Shown: in pieces, positions 44,963-53,902 of the stretch | Layout: every line of letters starts with the position of its first letter | Numbering within the stretch: position 1 is the first letter of the stretch | Source of the DNA: Glycomyces luteolus | GTDB lineage: Bacteria; Actinomycetota; Actinomycetes; Mycobacteriales; Micromonosporaceae | Reading direction: 5' to 3' | Assembly: GCF_027622875.1 (NCBI RefSeq) | Contig: NZ_JAPZVP010000012.1 | Coordinates: 112,460-176,459, forward strand | Length of the DNA: 64,000 nucleotides | The notes under the pieces: generated by a model | The model's input: the letters and a program-made list of their open reading frames with translations, nothing else | The model's database searches: none | What the model was told of the DNA's origin: nothing | Position numbers and translations under genes: made by a program

Positions 44963-45015
44963 ACGGCTCGCAAGCGTCGCCGAGAGTGCTCATCTACGGC
45001 TTGCAAGCTTCGCCG
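44963..45015. repeat. Two copies of a palindromic repeat upstream of the FtsK-like operon
   Basis: ACGGCTCGCAAGCGTCGCCG (from 44963) and ACGGCTTGCAAGCTTCGCCG (from 44996) repeat at a 33-bp period, separated by a spacer containing GTGCTCA. The second holds the perfect palindrome GCTTGCAAGC. The same unit, with a similar spacer, is found three times at 57703-57793. The copies sit 22-75 bp upstream of the ATPase start codon. Confidence 0.7.
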
Positions 45016-45113
45016 AGGCCGGGTGTGTCGACGAGACCACCATACCGGGACCGGACTCCGGTGGCACGGCACGAAAGCGAGGCACCCCTATGCAGCAGCG
45101 TCGGCACGGCCCC

Positions 45114-46373
45114 CTAATGCGTGAACAGGCCGAGCGCCAGGTCCGCGAGCAGGCCCGGGTCCTCAGCGCCGCACAGTTCGCGGGCGGAGTGCATCGACAG
45201 GATCGGCAGGCCCACGTCCACAGTCAAGATCCCCAACTGCGTGCCCGAGATCGGACCGATCGTCGTCCCGCCCGGAATGTCGTTGCGGTTCACATAGGTC
45301 TGCCACGGGATCCCCGCGGCCTCGGCCGCGCGCCGGAACAGCGCCTGCTCCTCCGCGCCGCTCGCGTAGCGCTGGTTGGCGCTGACCTTGATCATCGGGC
45401 CCGCGCCGGGGATCGGGCGGTGGCCGGGCTCGTGCTTCTCGGGGTAGTTGGGGTGGAGGGCGTTTCCGGTGTCGGAGGACATCATGCCGCTCGCGGCGAT
45501 GGCCCGCGCGTACGTCTCGAAATCGTCGCCCATGAGCCGGTGGAGCACCGATTCCAGGAACGGGCTCTGCGCGCCCGAGTAGGTCATCGAGCCGATCTCC
45601 TCGTAGTTGAACGAGGCGAGGACGGGGACGCGGGTCCCGGTGCCCTCGGCTGCGATGAGCGCCGCGATCCCGGCGTGCGTGCTGGTGAGGTTGTCGAGCC
45701 GCCAAGCGGCGAACAGCTCCTCGTCCTTGCCGAGGTACGCGGGCTCGTCGAGGGCGACGGTGAAGAGGTCGTGGCCGAACACATCCGCCGCGTCCACCCC
45801 GGCCTCGGCGGCGATGAACTCCAGGAACTCGCCGTCGCGCGGCTGCCCGAGGCCCCAGATCGGGGTGAGCTGCGACTGGGCGTTGAGCTTCTGGCCCTCG
45901 TTCGCGCCCCGATCGAGGTGGATCGCGAGGCGCGGCACGCGCAGCAGCGGCCGGTCGACGTGCACGAGCACCTCGGAGCCGTCGCGCATGACGAGCCGCC
46001 CGGCCACGGAGAGGTCCCGGTCGAGCCAGGTCTGGTGCGGCACGCCGCCGTAGACCTCGACGGCGATCTGCTTCCAGCCCGCGCCCCCGGTGTCGGGGCG
46101 GGGCTTGACCTTGAACGTGGGGGTGTCGGTGTGCGCGCCGAAGATACGGAACGCGTCGTACTCGTCGTCGTTGATGCGCCAGGCGATGATCGAGCCGTCC
46201 CGCACGGTGTAGTAGCCGCCGATGTCGACCGGCCATTCGTCGGCCTCGTCGAGCCGCCGGAACCCGGCGGCCTCGAACCTGCGGCCCGCCTCGGCGCACG
46301 CGTGGTACGGGGTCGGACTGGCTTTGATGTACGCGGCGAGGTCGTCGGTGTGCGACCGGTCGAAGCGAGGCAT
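45114..46373 (-). CDS. apeB: M18 family aspartyl aminopeptidase
   Basis: 419 residues; ATG after TAAGGAGC. Dinuclear zinc motifs of M18: FGAHTDTP (His/Asp ligands), the NYEEIGSM-type glutamates and SFNYEEIG, DTGNALHPNY and the C-terminal LSMHSARELCG His. It opens with DLAAYIKASPTPYHA, the usual M18 start. It removes acidic N-terminal residues from peptides in the cytosol. Confidence 0.93.
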   Translation of the reverse strand: MPRFDRSHTDDLAAYIKASPTPYHACAEAGRRFEAAGFRRLDEADEWPVDIGGYYTVRDGSIIAWRINDDEYDAFRIFGAHTDTPTFKVKPRPDTGGAGWKQIAVEVYGGVPHQTWLDRDLSVAGRLVMRDGSEVLVHVDRPLLRVPRLAIHLDRGANEGQKLNAQSQLTPIWGLGQPRDGEFLEFIAAEAGVDAADVFGHDLFTVALDEPAYLGKDEELFAAWRLDNLTSTHAGIAALIAAEGTGTRVPVLASFNYEEIGSMTYSGAQSPFLESVLHRLMGDDFETYARAIAASGMMSSDTGNALHPNYPEKHEPGHRPIPGAGPMIKVSANQRYASGAEEQALFRRAAEAAGIPWQTYVNRNDIPGGTTIGPISGTQLGILTVDVGLPILSMHSARELCGAEDPGLLADLALGLFTH

Positions 46374-46554
46374 CGGTGTGCTCCTTAGGCGACTCGCGCT
46401 GGCGGGTGGCGACAGCGGCTGCTGCGAGCTTACTGGCCGGTGCGGGAGCGGTCGCTGATGCTGGAGTCACTGTGGGGGTGTTCGGGGCGAGTGCGGGCGT
46501 CTCACCGGCGGTGCCGGGGAGCGGGAATCCCGGGTGGTCGCGGGATTCGGCGGA

Positions 46555-46719
46555 TCAGGCCGTCTTGTGGCCGTGCCCGCGCCTGATGAGTCCGAAGACG
46601 ATCGTGCCGACGAAGAGCACGGCGCCGATGACGGCCAGCCAGAGCAGGCCTTCGATGGCGAAGCCGACGATCGCGAGCACGGCCCAGACGACGATCAGAA
46701 TCCATAGAACTGTCCACAT
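46555..46719 (-). CDS. Small hydrophobic membrane protein
   Basis: 54 residues: starts MWTVLWILIVVWAVLAIVGF, has a second hydrophobic stretch (LLWLAVIGAVLFVGTIVFGL) and ends RRGHGHKTA. Two membrane helices with a basic tail are typical of the short 'hydrophobic protein' family of actinomycetes. Strong coding character (G/C in most third positions). It lies between apeB and the folP2-type gene; function unknown. Confidence 0.65.
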   Translation of the reverse strand: MWTVLWILIVVWAVLAIVGFAIEGLLWLAVIGAVLFVGTIVFGLIRRGHGHKTA

Positions 46720-46871
46720 ACCCTGATGATATCGCTGATATAGAACAAATAATGAAAAATAAGCGCTATTCGGGTTCTGGGTGCGGCCCGGAATCGCCCG
46801 CCGCGACCGTTCCGCGGCGGGCCGGTGCAGCGAGTTTGCACATTCCGGTCCAGGTGGCCGACCATTGGACG

Positions 46872-47735
46872 ATGCGAGCGTTGAAACTGGGCCGACGGGT
46901 GTTCGATGAGGGCGACTACGCGGTGATGGCGATCGTCAACCGCACGCCCGACTCCTTCTACGACTCGGGGGCGACCTTCGCGTTCGAAGCGGCGGTCGCC
47001 GCGGTCGACAACGCGGTGGCGCACGGCGCCGACATCGTCGACATCGGCGGCGTCAAGGCGGGCGACGGCCCGGAGGTGAGCGCGGCCGAGGAGATCGACC
47101 GGGTGGTCCCGTTCATCGCGGCAGTGCACGAGAAGCACCCCGACCTCGTGATCTCGGTGGACACCTGGCGCGGCGAGGTCGCCCGCGAGGCGGTCGCGGC
47201 CGGGGCCGAGCTCATCAACGACACGTGGGCGGGCTGGGACCCCACGGTGATCGAGGTCGCGGCCGACACCGGCGCGGGCTTCGTCGTCTCGCACACCGGC
47301 GGCCTGGAGCCGCGCACCGTCGCGGCCAAGGCCGTTTACGAGGACGTGGTCGCGGAGGTCCGCGCCGAGCTGGTGGAGCGCGCCGAGGCGGCCGTCGCGG
47401 CGGGCGTGCGCGCCGACGGCATCCTCATCGACCCGACCCACGACTTCGGCAAGACCACGTTCCACTCCCTCGACCTCACCCGCCGCCTCGACGAGCTCGC
47501 GGCGACGGGCTGGCCGGTGCTTGTGGCATTGTCCCGCAAGGACTTCGTGGGCGAGACCCTCGACCTGCCGGTCGACCGCCGCCTCAACGGCACCCTCGCG
47601 GCGACCGCGATCTCGGCCTGGAACGGCGCCCGCGTCTTCCGCGCCCACGACGTGGCGGCCACCCGGGAGGTCCTCGACATGATCGCTGCCATCAAGGGCG
47701 ACAAGCCGCCGAAGGCCCCGCACCGGAGCCTCTGA
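46872..47735 (+). CDS. folP2: FolP2-type dihydropteroate synthase homologue
   Basis: 287 residues from the ATG at 46872. MAIVNRTPDSFYDSGATF, VDIGGVKAGDG, ISVDTWRGEV and VALSRKDFVGETLD are pterin-binding-barrel motifs in the form seen in the mycobacterial paralogue FolP2 (Rv1207 type) rather than classical DHPS, which reads NVTPDSFSDGG and GGESTRPG. FolP2 is reported not to have DHPS activity, so its role here is uncertain. Its neighbourhood (LOG protein, dapE, dapD) matches the mycobacterial one. Confidence 0.82.
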   Translation: MRALKLGRRVFDEGDYAVMAIVNRTPDSFYDSGATFAFEAAVAAVDNAVAHGADIVDIGGVKAGDGPEVSAAEEIDRVVPFIAAVHEKHPDLVISVDTWRGEVAREAVAAGAELINDTWAGWDPTVIEVAADTGAGFVVSHTGGLEPRTVAAKAVYEDVVAEVRAELVERAEAAVAAGVRADGILIDPTHDFGKTTFHSLDLTRRLDELAATGWPVLVALSRKDFVGETLDLPVDRRLNGTLAATAISAWNGARVFRAHDVAATREVLDMIAAIKGDKPPKAPHRSL

Positions 47736-47740
47736 GCACG

Positions 47741-47777
47741 CGAACGGCCGCCGTGATGATCCACGGCGGCCGGTTCG
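47741..47777. terminator. Terminator between convergent folP2 and LOG genes
   Basis: CGAACGGCCGCCGTG pairs with CACGGCGGCCGGTTCG, a 15-bp stem with a single bulged G, in the 46 bp between the two stop codons. Confidence 0.65.
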
Positions 47778-47781
47778 TCGC

Positions 47782-48471
47782 TTATTCCCGCCCGCGCTTC
47801 ATGTGCTCCACGGCCTCGTCGAGGTCGTCGGTGACGAGCAGCAGGTTCACGTCGTCGGGGCTGATCTTGCCCTCGCGGACCATCGCGCTGCGCAGCCATT
47901 CGACCAGGCCGCCCCAGTAGTCGACGCCGATGAGCGCGATCGGGAACTTGCCCACCTTCTCGGTCTGCACCAGCGTGAGGGACTCGAACAGCTCGTCCAT
48001 GGTCCCGTAGCCGCCCGGGAGCGCGCAGAACCCGCACGAGTACTTGAGGAACATGACCTTGCGGACGAAGAAGTAGTGGAAGTCCAGCTGGATGTCGACG
48101 TACGGGTTGATGCCCTGCTCGAACGGCAGCTCGATGCCCAGGCCCACGGACTTGACGCCCGCGTCGGCCGCGCCGCGGTTGGCGGCCTCCATCGCGCCCG
48201 GGCCGCCGCCGGTGATGACGGAGAACCCGGCTTCGCCGAGCTTGCGGCCCAGCTCGATGCCGAGCTTGTACTCGTCGCCGTCGACGCCGGTGCGCGCCGA
48301 TCCGTAGACGCCGACCGCGTTGCCCAGCTCGGCCGCTTCGAGGGTGTCGAAGCCCTCGACGAACTCGGCCTGGATCTTCATGACCCGCCAGGCGGCCTTC
48401 TGCTTCCACTCTTCGCGGTGCGCGACGTCGAGCAGGCGCTCGTCGGCGGTGATTCGGCGCTTGATCGTCAT
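47782..48471 (-). CDS. LOG family (TIGR00730) Rossmann-fold protein
   Basis: 229 residues; overlaps the dapE stop by 4 nt (ATGA). [14 protein letters not shown] and [12 protein letters not shown] are the two diagnostic motifs of the LOG/lysine-decarboxylase-like family, whose members release cytokinin-type bases from nucleotides (phosphoribohydrolase) or hydrolyse AMP. A homologue (Rv1205) stands near dapE and folP2 in mycobacteria and makes cytokinins. The link to lysine synthesis is unexplained. Confidence 0.9.
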   Translation of the reverse strand: MTIKRRITADERLLDVAHREEWKQKAAWRVMKIQAEFVEGFDTLEAAELGNAVGVYGSARTGVDGDEYKLGIELGRKLGEAGFSVITGGGPGAMEAANRGAADAGVKSVGLGIELPFEQGINPYVDIQLDFHYFFVRKVMFLKYSCGFCALPGGYGTMDELFESLTLVQTEKVGKFPIALIGVDYWGGLVEWLRSAMVREGKISPDDVNLLLVTDDLDEAVEHMKRGRE

Positions 48472-49538
48472 GATTCCTCCACATAGGCTCGCAGTGCGTC
48501 CGCGCAGGCGCGGATGCGCGGGATCTCGACGCGTTCGTCCTGCTTGTGGGCGAGGTTCGGGTCGCCCGGCCCGAAGTTCACGGCCGGTATACCCAGTGTC
48601 GCGAAGCGGGCCACGTCGGTCCAGCCGAGTTTCGCACGGAACCCGCCCCCGGCGGCGGCGACGAACTCGGCCGCTTCGGGCCGGTCCAATCCGGGGCGGC
48701 AGGACGGCGCGGTGTCGGAGACGTGCACGTCGAAACCGGCGAAGACCTCGCGTACGTGCGCTTCGGCGGCGGCCTCGTCGCGGTCGGGCGCGAACCGGAA
48801 GTTCACGTCCGCCCAGGCCTCGTCGGGGATGACGTTCCCGGCCACGCCGCCGCCGATGAAGACCGCGTTCAGGCCCTCCCGGTAGGTGCAGCCGTCGACC
48901 TCGACCTCTCGCGCCTCGTACGCGTTCAGGCGCTCCAGGACGGGAGCGATCTTGTGGATCGCGTTCTCGCCCTTCCAGGACCGCGCCGAATGCGCCCGCT
49001 TCCCGCTGGTGGTGACGCGCACCCGCATCGTGCCCTGGCATCCGGCCTCGACGAGCCCGTACGTCGGCTCGAGGAGGATCGCGAAGTCGGCGGCGAGGAG
49101 CTCGGGGCGGGTCTTGGAGAGCTTGTTGAGGCCGTTGTGCTCGGCCTCGATCTCCTCGCGGTCGTAGAACGCGAAGCTCAGGTCGAACTTCGGCTCGGGG
49201 ACCGTGGCCGCGATCCACAGCGCCAGCGCCGTGCCCGATTTCATGTCGGAGGTGCCCAGGCCCCACAGCACGTCGCCGTCGAGGCGGGTGGGGAAGTTGT
49301 CGTTGACCGGGACCGTGTCGAGGTGCCCGGCGAGCATCACGCGCCGCCCCCGGCCCAGCTCGGTGCGGGCGACGAGCGTGTTCCCGACGCGCTCGGTCGT
49401 CAAGTGCCCCATGCGTTTGAGGGCCGCCTCGACCTCGTCGCAGATCTCGGCCTCGTTCCAGGACACGGACGGGATGTCGCACAGGGCCCTGGTCAACGCG
49501 ACCGGGTCGGCGAGGACTGCCTCACTCAAAACTGTCAC
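48468..49538 (-). CDS. dapE: Succinyl-diaminopimelate desuccinylase
   Basis: 356 residues from a GTG at 49538; TATCGT 8 nt upstream suggests a near-leaderless mRNA. M20 peptidase motifs: [12 protein letters not shown] (first metal His/Asp), [10 protein letters not shown] (bridging Asp), [12 protein letters not shown] (catalytic Glu pair) and [14 protein letters not shown]. It removes succinate from N-succinyl-LL-diaminopimelate in lysine and peptidoglycan precursor synthesis. It is divergent from dapD, which makes the succinylated intermediate two steps earlier. Confidence 0.93.
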   Translation of the reverse strand: MTVLSEAVLADPVALTRALCDIPSVSWNEAEICDEVEAALKRMGHLTTERVGNTLVARTELGRGRRVMLAGHLDTVPVNDNFPTRLDGDVLWGLGTSDMKSGTALALWIAATVPEPKFDLSFAFYDREEIEAEHNGLNKLSKTRPELLAADFAILLEPTYGLVEAGCQGTMRVRVTTSGKRAHSARSWKGENAIHKIAPVLERLNAYEAREVEVDGCTYREGLNAVFIGGGVAGNVIPDEAWADVNFRFAPDRDEAAAEAHVREVFAGFDVHVSDTAPSCRPGLDRPEAAEFVAAAGGGFRAKLGWTDVARFATLGIPAVNFGPGDPNLAHKQDERVEIPRIRACADALRAYVEES

Positions 49539-49546
49539 ATCCGCAG

Positions 49547-49571
49547 ACGATACTCGCCGCGTGGATAGGCT
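49547..49571. promoter_or_regulatory. Back-to-back -10 boxes of divergent dapE and dapD
   Basis: Only 39 bp separate the two start codons. TAGGCT (49566-49571) lies 6 nt before the dapD ATG, and TATCGT on the minus strand (49547-49552) lies 8 nt before the dapE GTG. Both look like leaderless promoters, so the two lysine genes may be controlled together. Confidence 0.5.
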
Positions 49572-49577
49572 TTTCGC

Positions 49578-50507
49578 ATGAGTGATTTCCTGACTGACGG
49601 AGCATGGGGCGTCGGCGTTGCCACGGTCGCCGCCGACGGCACGGTCCTCGACGTGTGGTTCACCCGCCTCGGCCTCGGCGAGGCCCCCACGGGTGTGGCC
49701 GCGCCGGACCTCGACCGGATGAACCCGACCGGTACGACCTCGAAGGGCGTGTCGATCACCGTCAAGTCCCTCGCGGAGGCGCCGACGGACACCGCCGACG
49801 TGTACCTGCGGCTGCACCTGCTCTCGCACCGGTTCGTCATCCCGCACTCGATCAGCATCGAGGGGATCTTCGGCCTGCTGCCGAACAACGCCTGGACCAA
49901 CTTCGGCCCGCTCCCGGCCGACGAGGTGAACGCGGCCCGCCTCAAGCTGCGCGGCGAGGGCCGGCAGCTCGAGGTGAAGTCGCTCGACAAGTTCCCGCCG
50001 ATGGCCGACTACGTGACCCCGTCGGGCGTGCGCATCGCCGACGCCTCGCGGGTGCGCCTGGGCGCGCACCTCGCCGAGGGCACCACGGTCATGCACGAGG
50101 GCTTCGTGAACTTCAACGCCGGGACGCTCGGCAACTCGATGGTCGAGGGCCGCATCTCCGCGGGCGTGCTCGTGGGCGACGGCTCGGACATCGGCGGCGG
50201 CTCCTCGATCATGGGGACGCTCTCGGGCGGCGGCAAGGAGGTCATCTCGATCGGCGAGCGCTGCCTCCTCGGCGCGAACGCCGGCATCGGGATCTCCTTG
50301 GGCGACAACTGCGTCGTGGCCGCGGGCTGCTACGTGACCGCCGGGTCGAAGGTCACCACCCCCGACGGCGCGGTCGTCAAGGCCGCGACCCTCTCGGGCA
50401 AGGACAACCTGCAGTTCTGGACGAACACCCAGACCGGCGTCCTCGAAGTGCGCCCCCGCACGGGCACCTGGGGCGAGTTGAACGCCGCCCTGCACAGCGC
50501 CCAGTAG
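49578..50507 (+). CDS. dapD: Tetrahydrodipicolinate N-succinyltransferase
   Basis: 309 residues, actinobacterial DapD length. The middle and end are a left-handed beta-helix: [56 protein letters not shown]. Residues 1-150 are the N-terminal alpha/beta domain. It transfers succinyl from succinyl-CoA to tetrahydrodipicolinate. It partners the divergent dapE. Confidence 0.95.
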   Translation: MSDFLTDGAWGVGVATVAADGTVLDVWFTRLGLGEAPTGVAAPDLDRMNPTGTTSKGVSITVKSLAEAPTDTADVYLRLHLLSHRFVIPHSISIEGIFGLLPNNAWTNFGPLPADEVNAARLKLRGEGRQLEVKSLDKFPPMADYVTPSGVRIADASRVRLGAHLAEGTTVMHEGFVNFNAGTLGNSMVEGRISAGVLVGDGSDIGGGSSIMGTLSGGGKEVISIGERCLLGANAGIGISLGDNCVVAAGCYVTAGSKVTTPDGAVVKAATLSGKDNLQFWTNTQTGVLEVRPRTGTWGELNAALHSAQ

Positions 50508-50523
50508 GCGAACACGCTTCGCA

Positions 50524-50555
50524 TCGAAGGCCCCGGCATCCGCCGGGGCCTTCGA
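50524..50555 (+). terminator. Terminator after dapD
   Basis: TCGAAGGCCCCGGC pairs exactly with GCCGGGGCCTTCGA (14 bp) around ATCC, 17 bp after the stop. Confidence 0.75.
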
Positions 50556-50752
50556 CGTCTCCGAAACCGGTGTCGGACCCTCAGGGCATCCTTGATTCGG
50601 GGGCGGATCCCGGCGCCCGATTCGTCCCGGACGCGCCGCAACTCGCCCGACCCTCCCTCCGGCTCCCCGCCCACCTCCGTAGTAGTACCCGGGTGCTACT
50701 CGCGTTCGCGCGGTTCATCCCGGAGTTCGAGGTGCGGCCTCCGAATCTTGCA

Positions 50753-50758
50753 TAGCCT
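50753..50758 (+). promoter_or_regulatory. Candidate -10 of the leaderless ybjQ transcript
   Basis: TAGCCT is 7 nt before the ATG at 50766, with no ribosome-binding site. Confidence 0.45.
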
Positions 50759-50765
50759 GGTCGGC

Positions 50766-51134
50766 ATGGACAGAATCGGAGAGTTCGGCGCGGCCAGCCC
50801 GACCACCCCGGGATTCGTGGTCGTGACGACCGAGAACCCGCCCGGCTACGAGGTCCTCGACACCTACGGCGAGGTCTTCGGCCTCACCGTGCGGTCCCGG
50901 AACTTCATCTCCGACTTCGGCTCGGGGGTCAAGTCGCTCCTCGGCGGCGAACTCAAAGGCCTCACCAAGGCGCTCTCCTCGTCCCGCGCGGAAGCCGTCA
51001 CGCGCATGGTCGAGCAGGCGAAGTCCCTGGGCGCCAACGGGGTCGTGATGATGCGCTTCGACGTCTCCGACGCCCGCGACATGGGCACCGAGGTGTGCGC
51101 CTACGGCACGGCCGTCTCCGTCCGCAAGCTTTGA
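50766..51134 (+). CDS. YbjQ/UPF0145 family protein
   Basis: 122 residues. VTTENPPGYEVLDTYGEVFG, RSRNFISDFGSGVKSLLGGE and SLGANGVVMMRFD are the conserved stretches of this heavy-metal-binding-like family (pentameric in solved homologues). Function unknown. Confidence 0.9.
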   Translation: MDRIGEFGAASPTTPGFVVVTTENPPGYEVLDTYGEVFGLTVRSRNFISDFGSGVKSLLGGELKGLTKALSSSRAEAVTRMVEQAKSLGANGVVMMRFDVSDARDMGTEVCAYGTAVSVRKL

Positions 51135-51153
51135 TCAGGAAACTGGGGAAAAC

Positions 51154-51190
51154 GAGCGGCGGCCCTCAAGGCACAGGAGGGCCGCCGCTC
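51154..51190. terminator. Bidirectional terminator between convergent ybjQ and mrp
   Basis: GAGCGGCGGCCCTC and GAGGGCCGCCGCTC form a perfect 14-bp stem with a 9-nt loop, followed by AAAA on the plus strand (T-run only for neither strand exactly). Confidence 0.75.
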
Positions 51191-51209
51191 AAAACAGTCT
51201 TCTCAGTGT

Positions 51210-52346
51210 CTAGACCGGGCTGAGCCCGAGCTGCTTGCCCGCCAGCGACACCTTCCGCACGGCCAGCTGGTCCGCGATCGCGCGGATCGCCCGCGACGCC
51301 TCGCAGTCGGGGTCCGAGAGCACCAGCGGCACACCGGCGTCCCCGCCCTCGCGCAGCTTCGGGTCGAGCGGGATCTGGCCGAGCAGCGGCACGTCGGAGC
51401 CCACGTCCCGGGTCAGCGCCGCCGCGACGGTCTTGCCGCCGCCGGAGCCGAACGGCTCGATGTGCGACCCGTCCGGCAGCGCCATCCACGACAAGTTCTC
51501 GACCACGCCCGCGAGCTTCTGGTGGGTCTGCGTGACGATCGCGCCGGCGCGCTCGGCCACTTCGGCGGCCGCCTGCTGCGGCGTGGTGACGACCACGAGC
51601 TCCGCGGTCGGCAGCAGCTGCGCCACCGAGATCGCGATGTCGCCGGTCCCGGGCGGCAGGTCGAGCAGGAGCACGTCCAGCTCGCCCCAGTACACGTCGG
51701 CGAGGAACTGCTGGAGCGCGCGGTGCAGCATCGGCCCGCGCCACACCACGGCGGTGTTCCCCGGCGTGAACATCCCGATCGAGATGACCTTCATCCCATG
51801 CGCCTGCGGCGGCATGATCATGTCCTCGACCTGCGTGGGGGCGCCTTCGACGCCGAGCATCCGCGGGATCGAGTGCCCGTAGATGTCCGCGTCGGCGACG
51901 CCGACCGACAGGCCCTTCTGGGCCAGGGCCGCGGCGAGGTTCACCGTCATCGAAGACTTGCCGACGCCGCCCTTGCCGGAGGCGATCGCGAATACCCTGG
52001 TTCGCGATTCGGGCAGGTTGAACGGGATCACCGGCTCGGCGCCCGGGCGGCCGCCGCGCAGTTTGGTCTGCAGGTCGGCGCGCTGCTGCTCGCTCATCAC
52101 GCCGAATTCGAGTTCGAGCTCGGAGACGCCGTCGACGCCGTCCACGGCGCCGGCGATGTCGCGTTGCAGCGTGTCGCGCATGGGGCAGCCCGCGACGGTC
52201 AGGAGGATCTTCAGCGACAGCCGACCGCCGTCGACCTCGACGGTGTCGACCATGCCCAGCTCGGTGATCGGGCGGCGGATCTCGGGGTCGTTGACGTGCG
52301 AGAGCGCTTCATGCACGGCCTCGACGACGGCAGCGTTGTCAGACAT
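51210..52346 (-). CDS. mrp: Mrp/NBP35-type iron-sulfur carrier ATPase
   Basis: 378 residues. Residues 1-90 are a MIP18/DUF59 domain (VNDPEIRRPITELGMV); residues about 118-360 are the deviant-Walker P-loop NTPase, with GKGGVGKSS (124-132), DADIYGHSIPRMLG and LLLDLPPGTGD. It delivers Fe-S clusters to apoproteins. The CxxC pair used by many carriers is not obvious. TACGAT lies 6 nt before the ATG at 52346, so it is probably leaderless. Confidence 0.92.
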   Translation of the reverse strand: MSDNAAVVEAVHEALSHVNDPEIRRPITELGMVDTVEVDGGRLSLKILLTVAGCPMRDTLQRDIAGAVDGVDGVSELELEFGVMSEQQRADLQTKLRGGRPGAEPVIPFNLPESRTRVFAIASGKGGVGKSSMTVNLAAALAQKGLSVGVADADIYGHSIPRMLGVEGAPTQVEDMIMPPQAHGMKVISIGMFTPGNTAVVWRGPMLHRALQQFLADVYWGELDVLLLDLPPGTGDIAISVAQLLPTAELVVVTTPQQAAAEVAERAGAIVTQTHQKLAGVVENLSWMALPDGSHIEPFGSGGGKTVAAALTRDVGSDVPLLGQIPLDPKLREGGDAGVPLVLSDPDCEASRAIRAIADQLAVRKVSLAGKQLGLSPV

Positions 52347-52352
52347 GACTCA

Positions 52353-52358
52353 ATCGTA
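52353..52358 (-). promoter_or_regulatory. Candidate -10 of the leaderless mrp transcript
   Basis: TACGAT on the minus strand, 6 nt before the start codon at 52346. Confidence 0.45.
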
Positions 52359-52433
52359 ACCACGCAATTCGGTTCGCCAATGTGAGCGTAGCCTTACCGC
52401 ACCCGGCGCCACTGCCCCGCGGAGCGGCCGCGC

Positions 52434-52439
52434 TATAAC
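52434..52439 (+). promoter_or_regulatory. Candidate -10 of the leaderless phzF transcript
   Basis: TATAAC ends 6 nt before the ATG at 52446. Confidence 0.45.
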
Positions 52440-52445
52440 TGGCCC

Positions 52446-53285
52446 ATGCTTCCCTTTGCGATCTACGACGTGTTCTCCGACCGCGCCTACGCGGGCAATC
52501 AGCTCGCAGTCGTCTACGACGGCAAGGACCTCACCACGGCCCAGATGCAGGCGATCGCGCTCGAGTTCAACTTCTCCGAGACCGTGTTCGTGCTCCCGGC
52601 CGCCGCTCCGGGCGCCGACTATCTCGCCCGGATCTTCACCCCTGCGGAGGAACTGCCTTTCGCCGGGCACCCCACGATCGGGGCGGCGATCGCCGCCGTC
52701 GGGTCGGGACGGGTGCAGGCGGGCGACGGCACGGTCGTCCAGGAATGCGGCGCCGGTCTCATGACGATCGCCGTCGACGGCGGCAGCGCGAAGCTCACTT
52801 CGACGGCGATCGCGGTCGGTCCGGAGATCGACCCGGGGACCGCCGCGGCCGCGATCGGCCTCGACGCCGCGAAGATCATCGGCACCCCGAAGAACGCCAG
52901 CGCCGGCCTCGACCACAACTTCGTGCGCCTCGCCGACGAGGACGTGACCGCCGCGGTCGACGTGCCCGGCCACCTGGAGAAGGTCTACCTGTTCAGTTTC
53001 GACGAGGCGACGCACGCCGTGCACGCCCGCCTGTTCCACCGCGGTGTCGGCGAGGACCCGGCGACGGGTTCGGCGGCCGTGGCGCTCGGCGTGCACCTGG
53101 TCGACCAGGGCCTGCTCAGCGGCGATGGCGTGCACCGGTACGAGATCGAGCAGGGCGCGGAGATCGACCGCCCGTCGACCCTGCACGGCGAGGTCGTGGT
53201 CGAGCACGGCGCGGTCGTGTCGGTCTCGGTGACGGGAGCGGCCGTGAAAGTCGCCGAGGGCACGCTGGTGACGCTGCCCTCCTAG
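52446..53285 (+). CDS. PhzF family isomerase
   Basis: 279 residues. YDVFSDRAYAGNQLAVVYD, FNFSETVFVLP (with the catalytic Glu), PFAGHPTIGAA and GVGEDPATGSAA are the four signature blocks of the diaminopimelate-epimerase-fold PhzF family. The single Glu/Asp mechanism moves hydrogen in unknown substrates; phenazine genes are absent, so this is a PhzF homologue of general metabolism. Confidence 0.92.
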   Translation: MLPFAIYDVFSDRAYAGNQLAVVYDGKDLTTAQMQAIALEFNFSETVFVLPAAAPGADYLARIFTPAEELPFAGHPTIGAAIAAVGSGRVQAGDGTVVQECGAGLMTIAVDGGSAKLTSTAIAVGPEIDPGTAAAAIGLDAAKIIGTPKNASAGLDHNFVRLADEDVTAAVDVPGHLEKVYLFSFDEATHAVHARLFHRGVGEDPATGSAAVALGVHLVDQGLLSGDGVHRYEIEQGAEIDRPSTLHGEVVVEHGAVVSVSVTGAAVKVAEGTLVTLPS

Positions 53286-53287
53286 AT

Positions 53288-53902
53288 TCAACCGGAGAAT
53301 TCGCGGGCCGCGTAGCATTCGGCCGCAAGGCCTTCGGGCCAGACTGCCGATCGCAGCTCCGTCGTCCACAGGTGCCGGGGCCAGCGGCCCTTGCGGAGCA
53401 GCGCGGCGACGAACCGGTCGGGGTCGGGCAGGCTCGTCCACACCGACGGCAGGAAGGTCGCGCGGCGGTCGCCGGTGTCCTTGAGGGTCAGGCCGTCCCG
53501 GCCGGGGCGCAGGTGGTCGAGCAGGGTGGTGAAGGCCCGCACGGCGATCGGTTCGGACGGGGACAGGATCGTGACGGTGAGGCGCAGCGACTCGACCTCG
53601 GCGGCCTCGACGGGCGGCAGGCGCGGGTCGCGGGCGGCGAGGCGGGCATTGCGGACGACGTCGACGCCCAAGGGCCGCAGGGCGGTCAGGGTGCCGATGC
53701 AGCCGCGGAGGCGGCCGTCCCGTTGGAGCGTCACGAAGGTCGCCTCGCGTTTCGCGAGCGCCGCGGCGTGGGCGGCGGCTCCCGCGGTGGCGGTGATGAG
53801 GGCGGCCGCGCCGGGCGGCCTGGGCGCGAACGAGGTCGCGACCGCGCTGCGCGCCAGCGCGGTCAGCACCGGTCCGAGGCCTGGCTCGGGGTGCGGGTCC
53901 AT
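53288..53902 (-). CDS. AMMECR1 domain protein
   Basis: 204 residues. ATFVTLQRDGRLRGCIGTL is the LRGCIGT motif shared by all AMMECR1 proteins; FLPSVWTSLPDPDRFVAAL follows. In many bacteria this domain (AmmeMemoRadiSam protein A) accompanies a Memo protein and a radical SAM enzyme; neither is adjacent. Converges on phzF with 2 bp between stops. Confidence 0.9.
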   Translation of the reverse strand: MDPHPEPGLGPVLTALARSAVATSFAPRPPGAAALITATAGAAAHAAALAKREATFVTLQRDGRLRGCIGTLTALRPLGVDVVRNARLAARDPRLPPVEAAEVESLRLTVTILSPSEPIAVRAFTTLLDHLRPGRDGLTLKDTGDRRATFLPSVWTSLPDPDRFVAALLRKGRWPRHLWTTELRSAVWPEGLAAECYAAREFSG

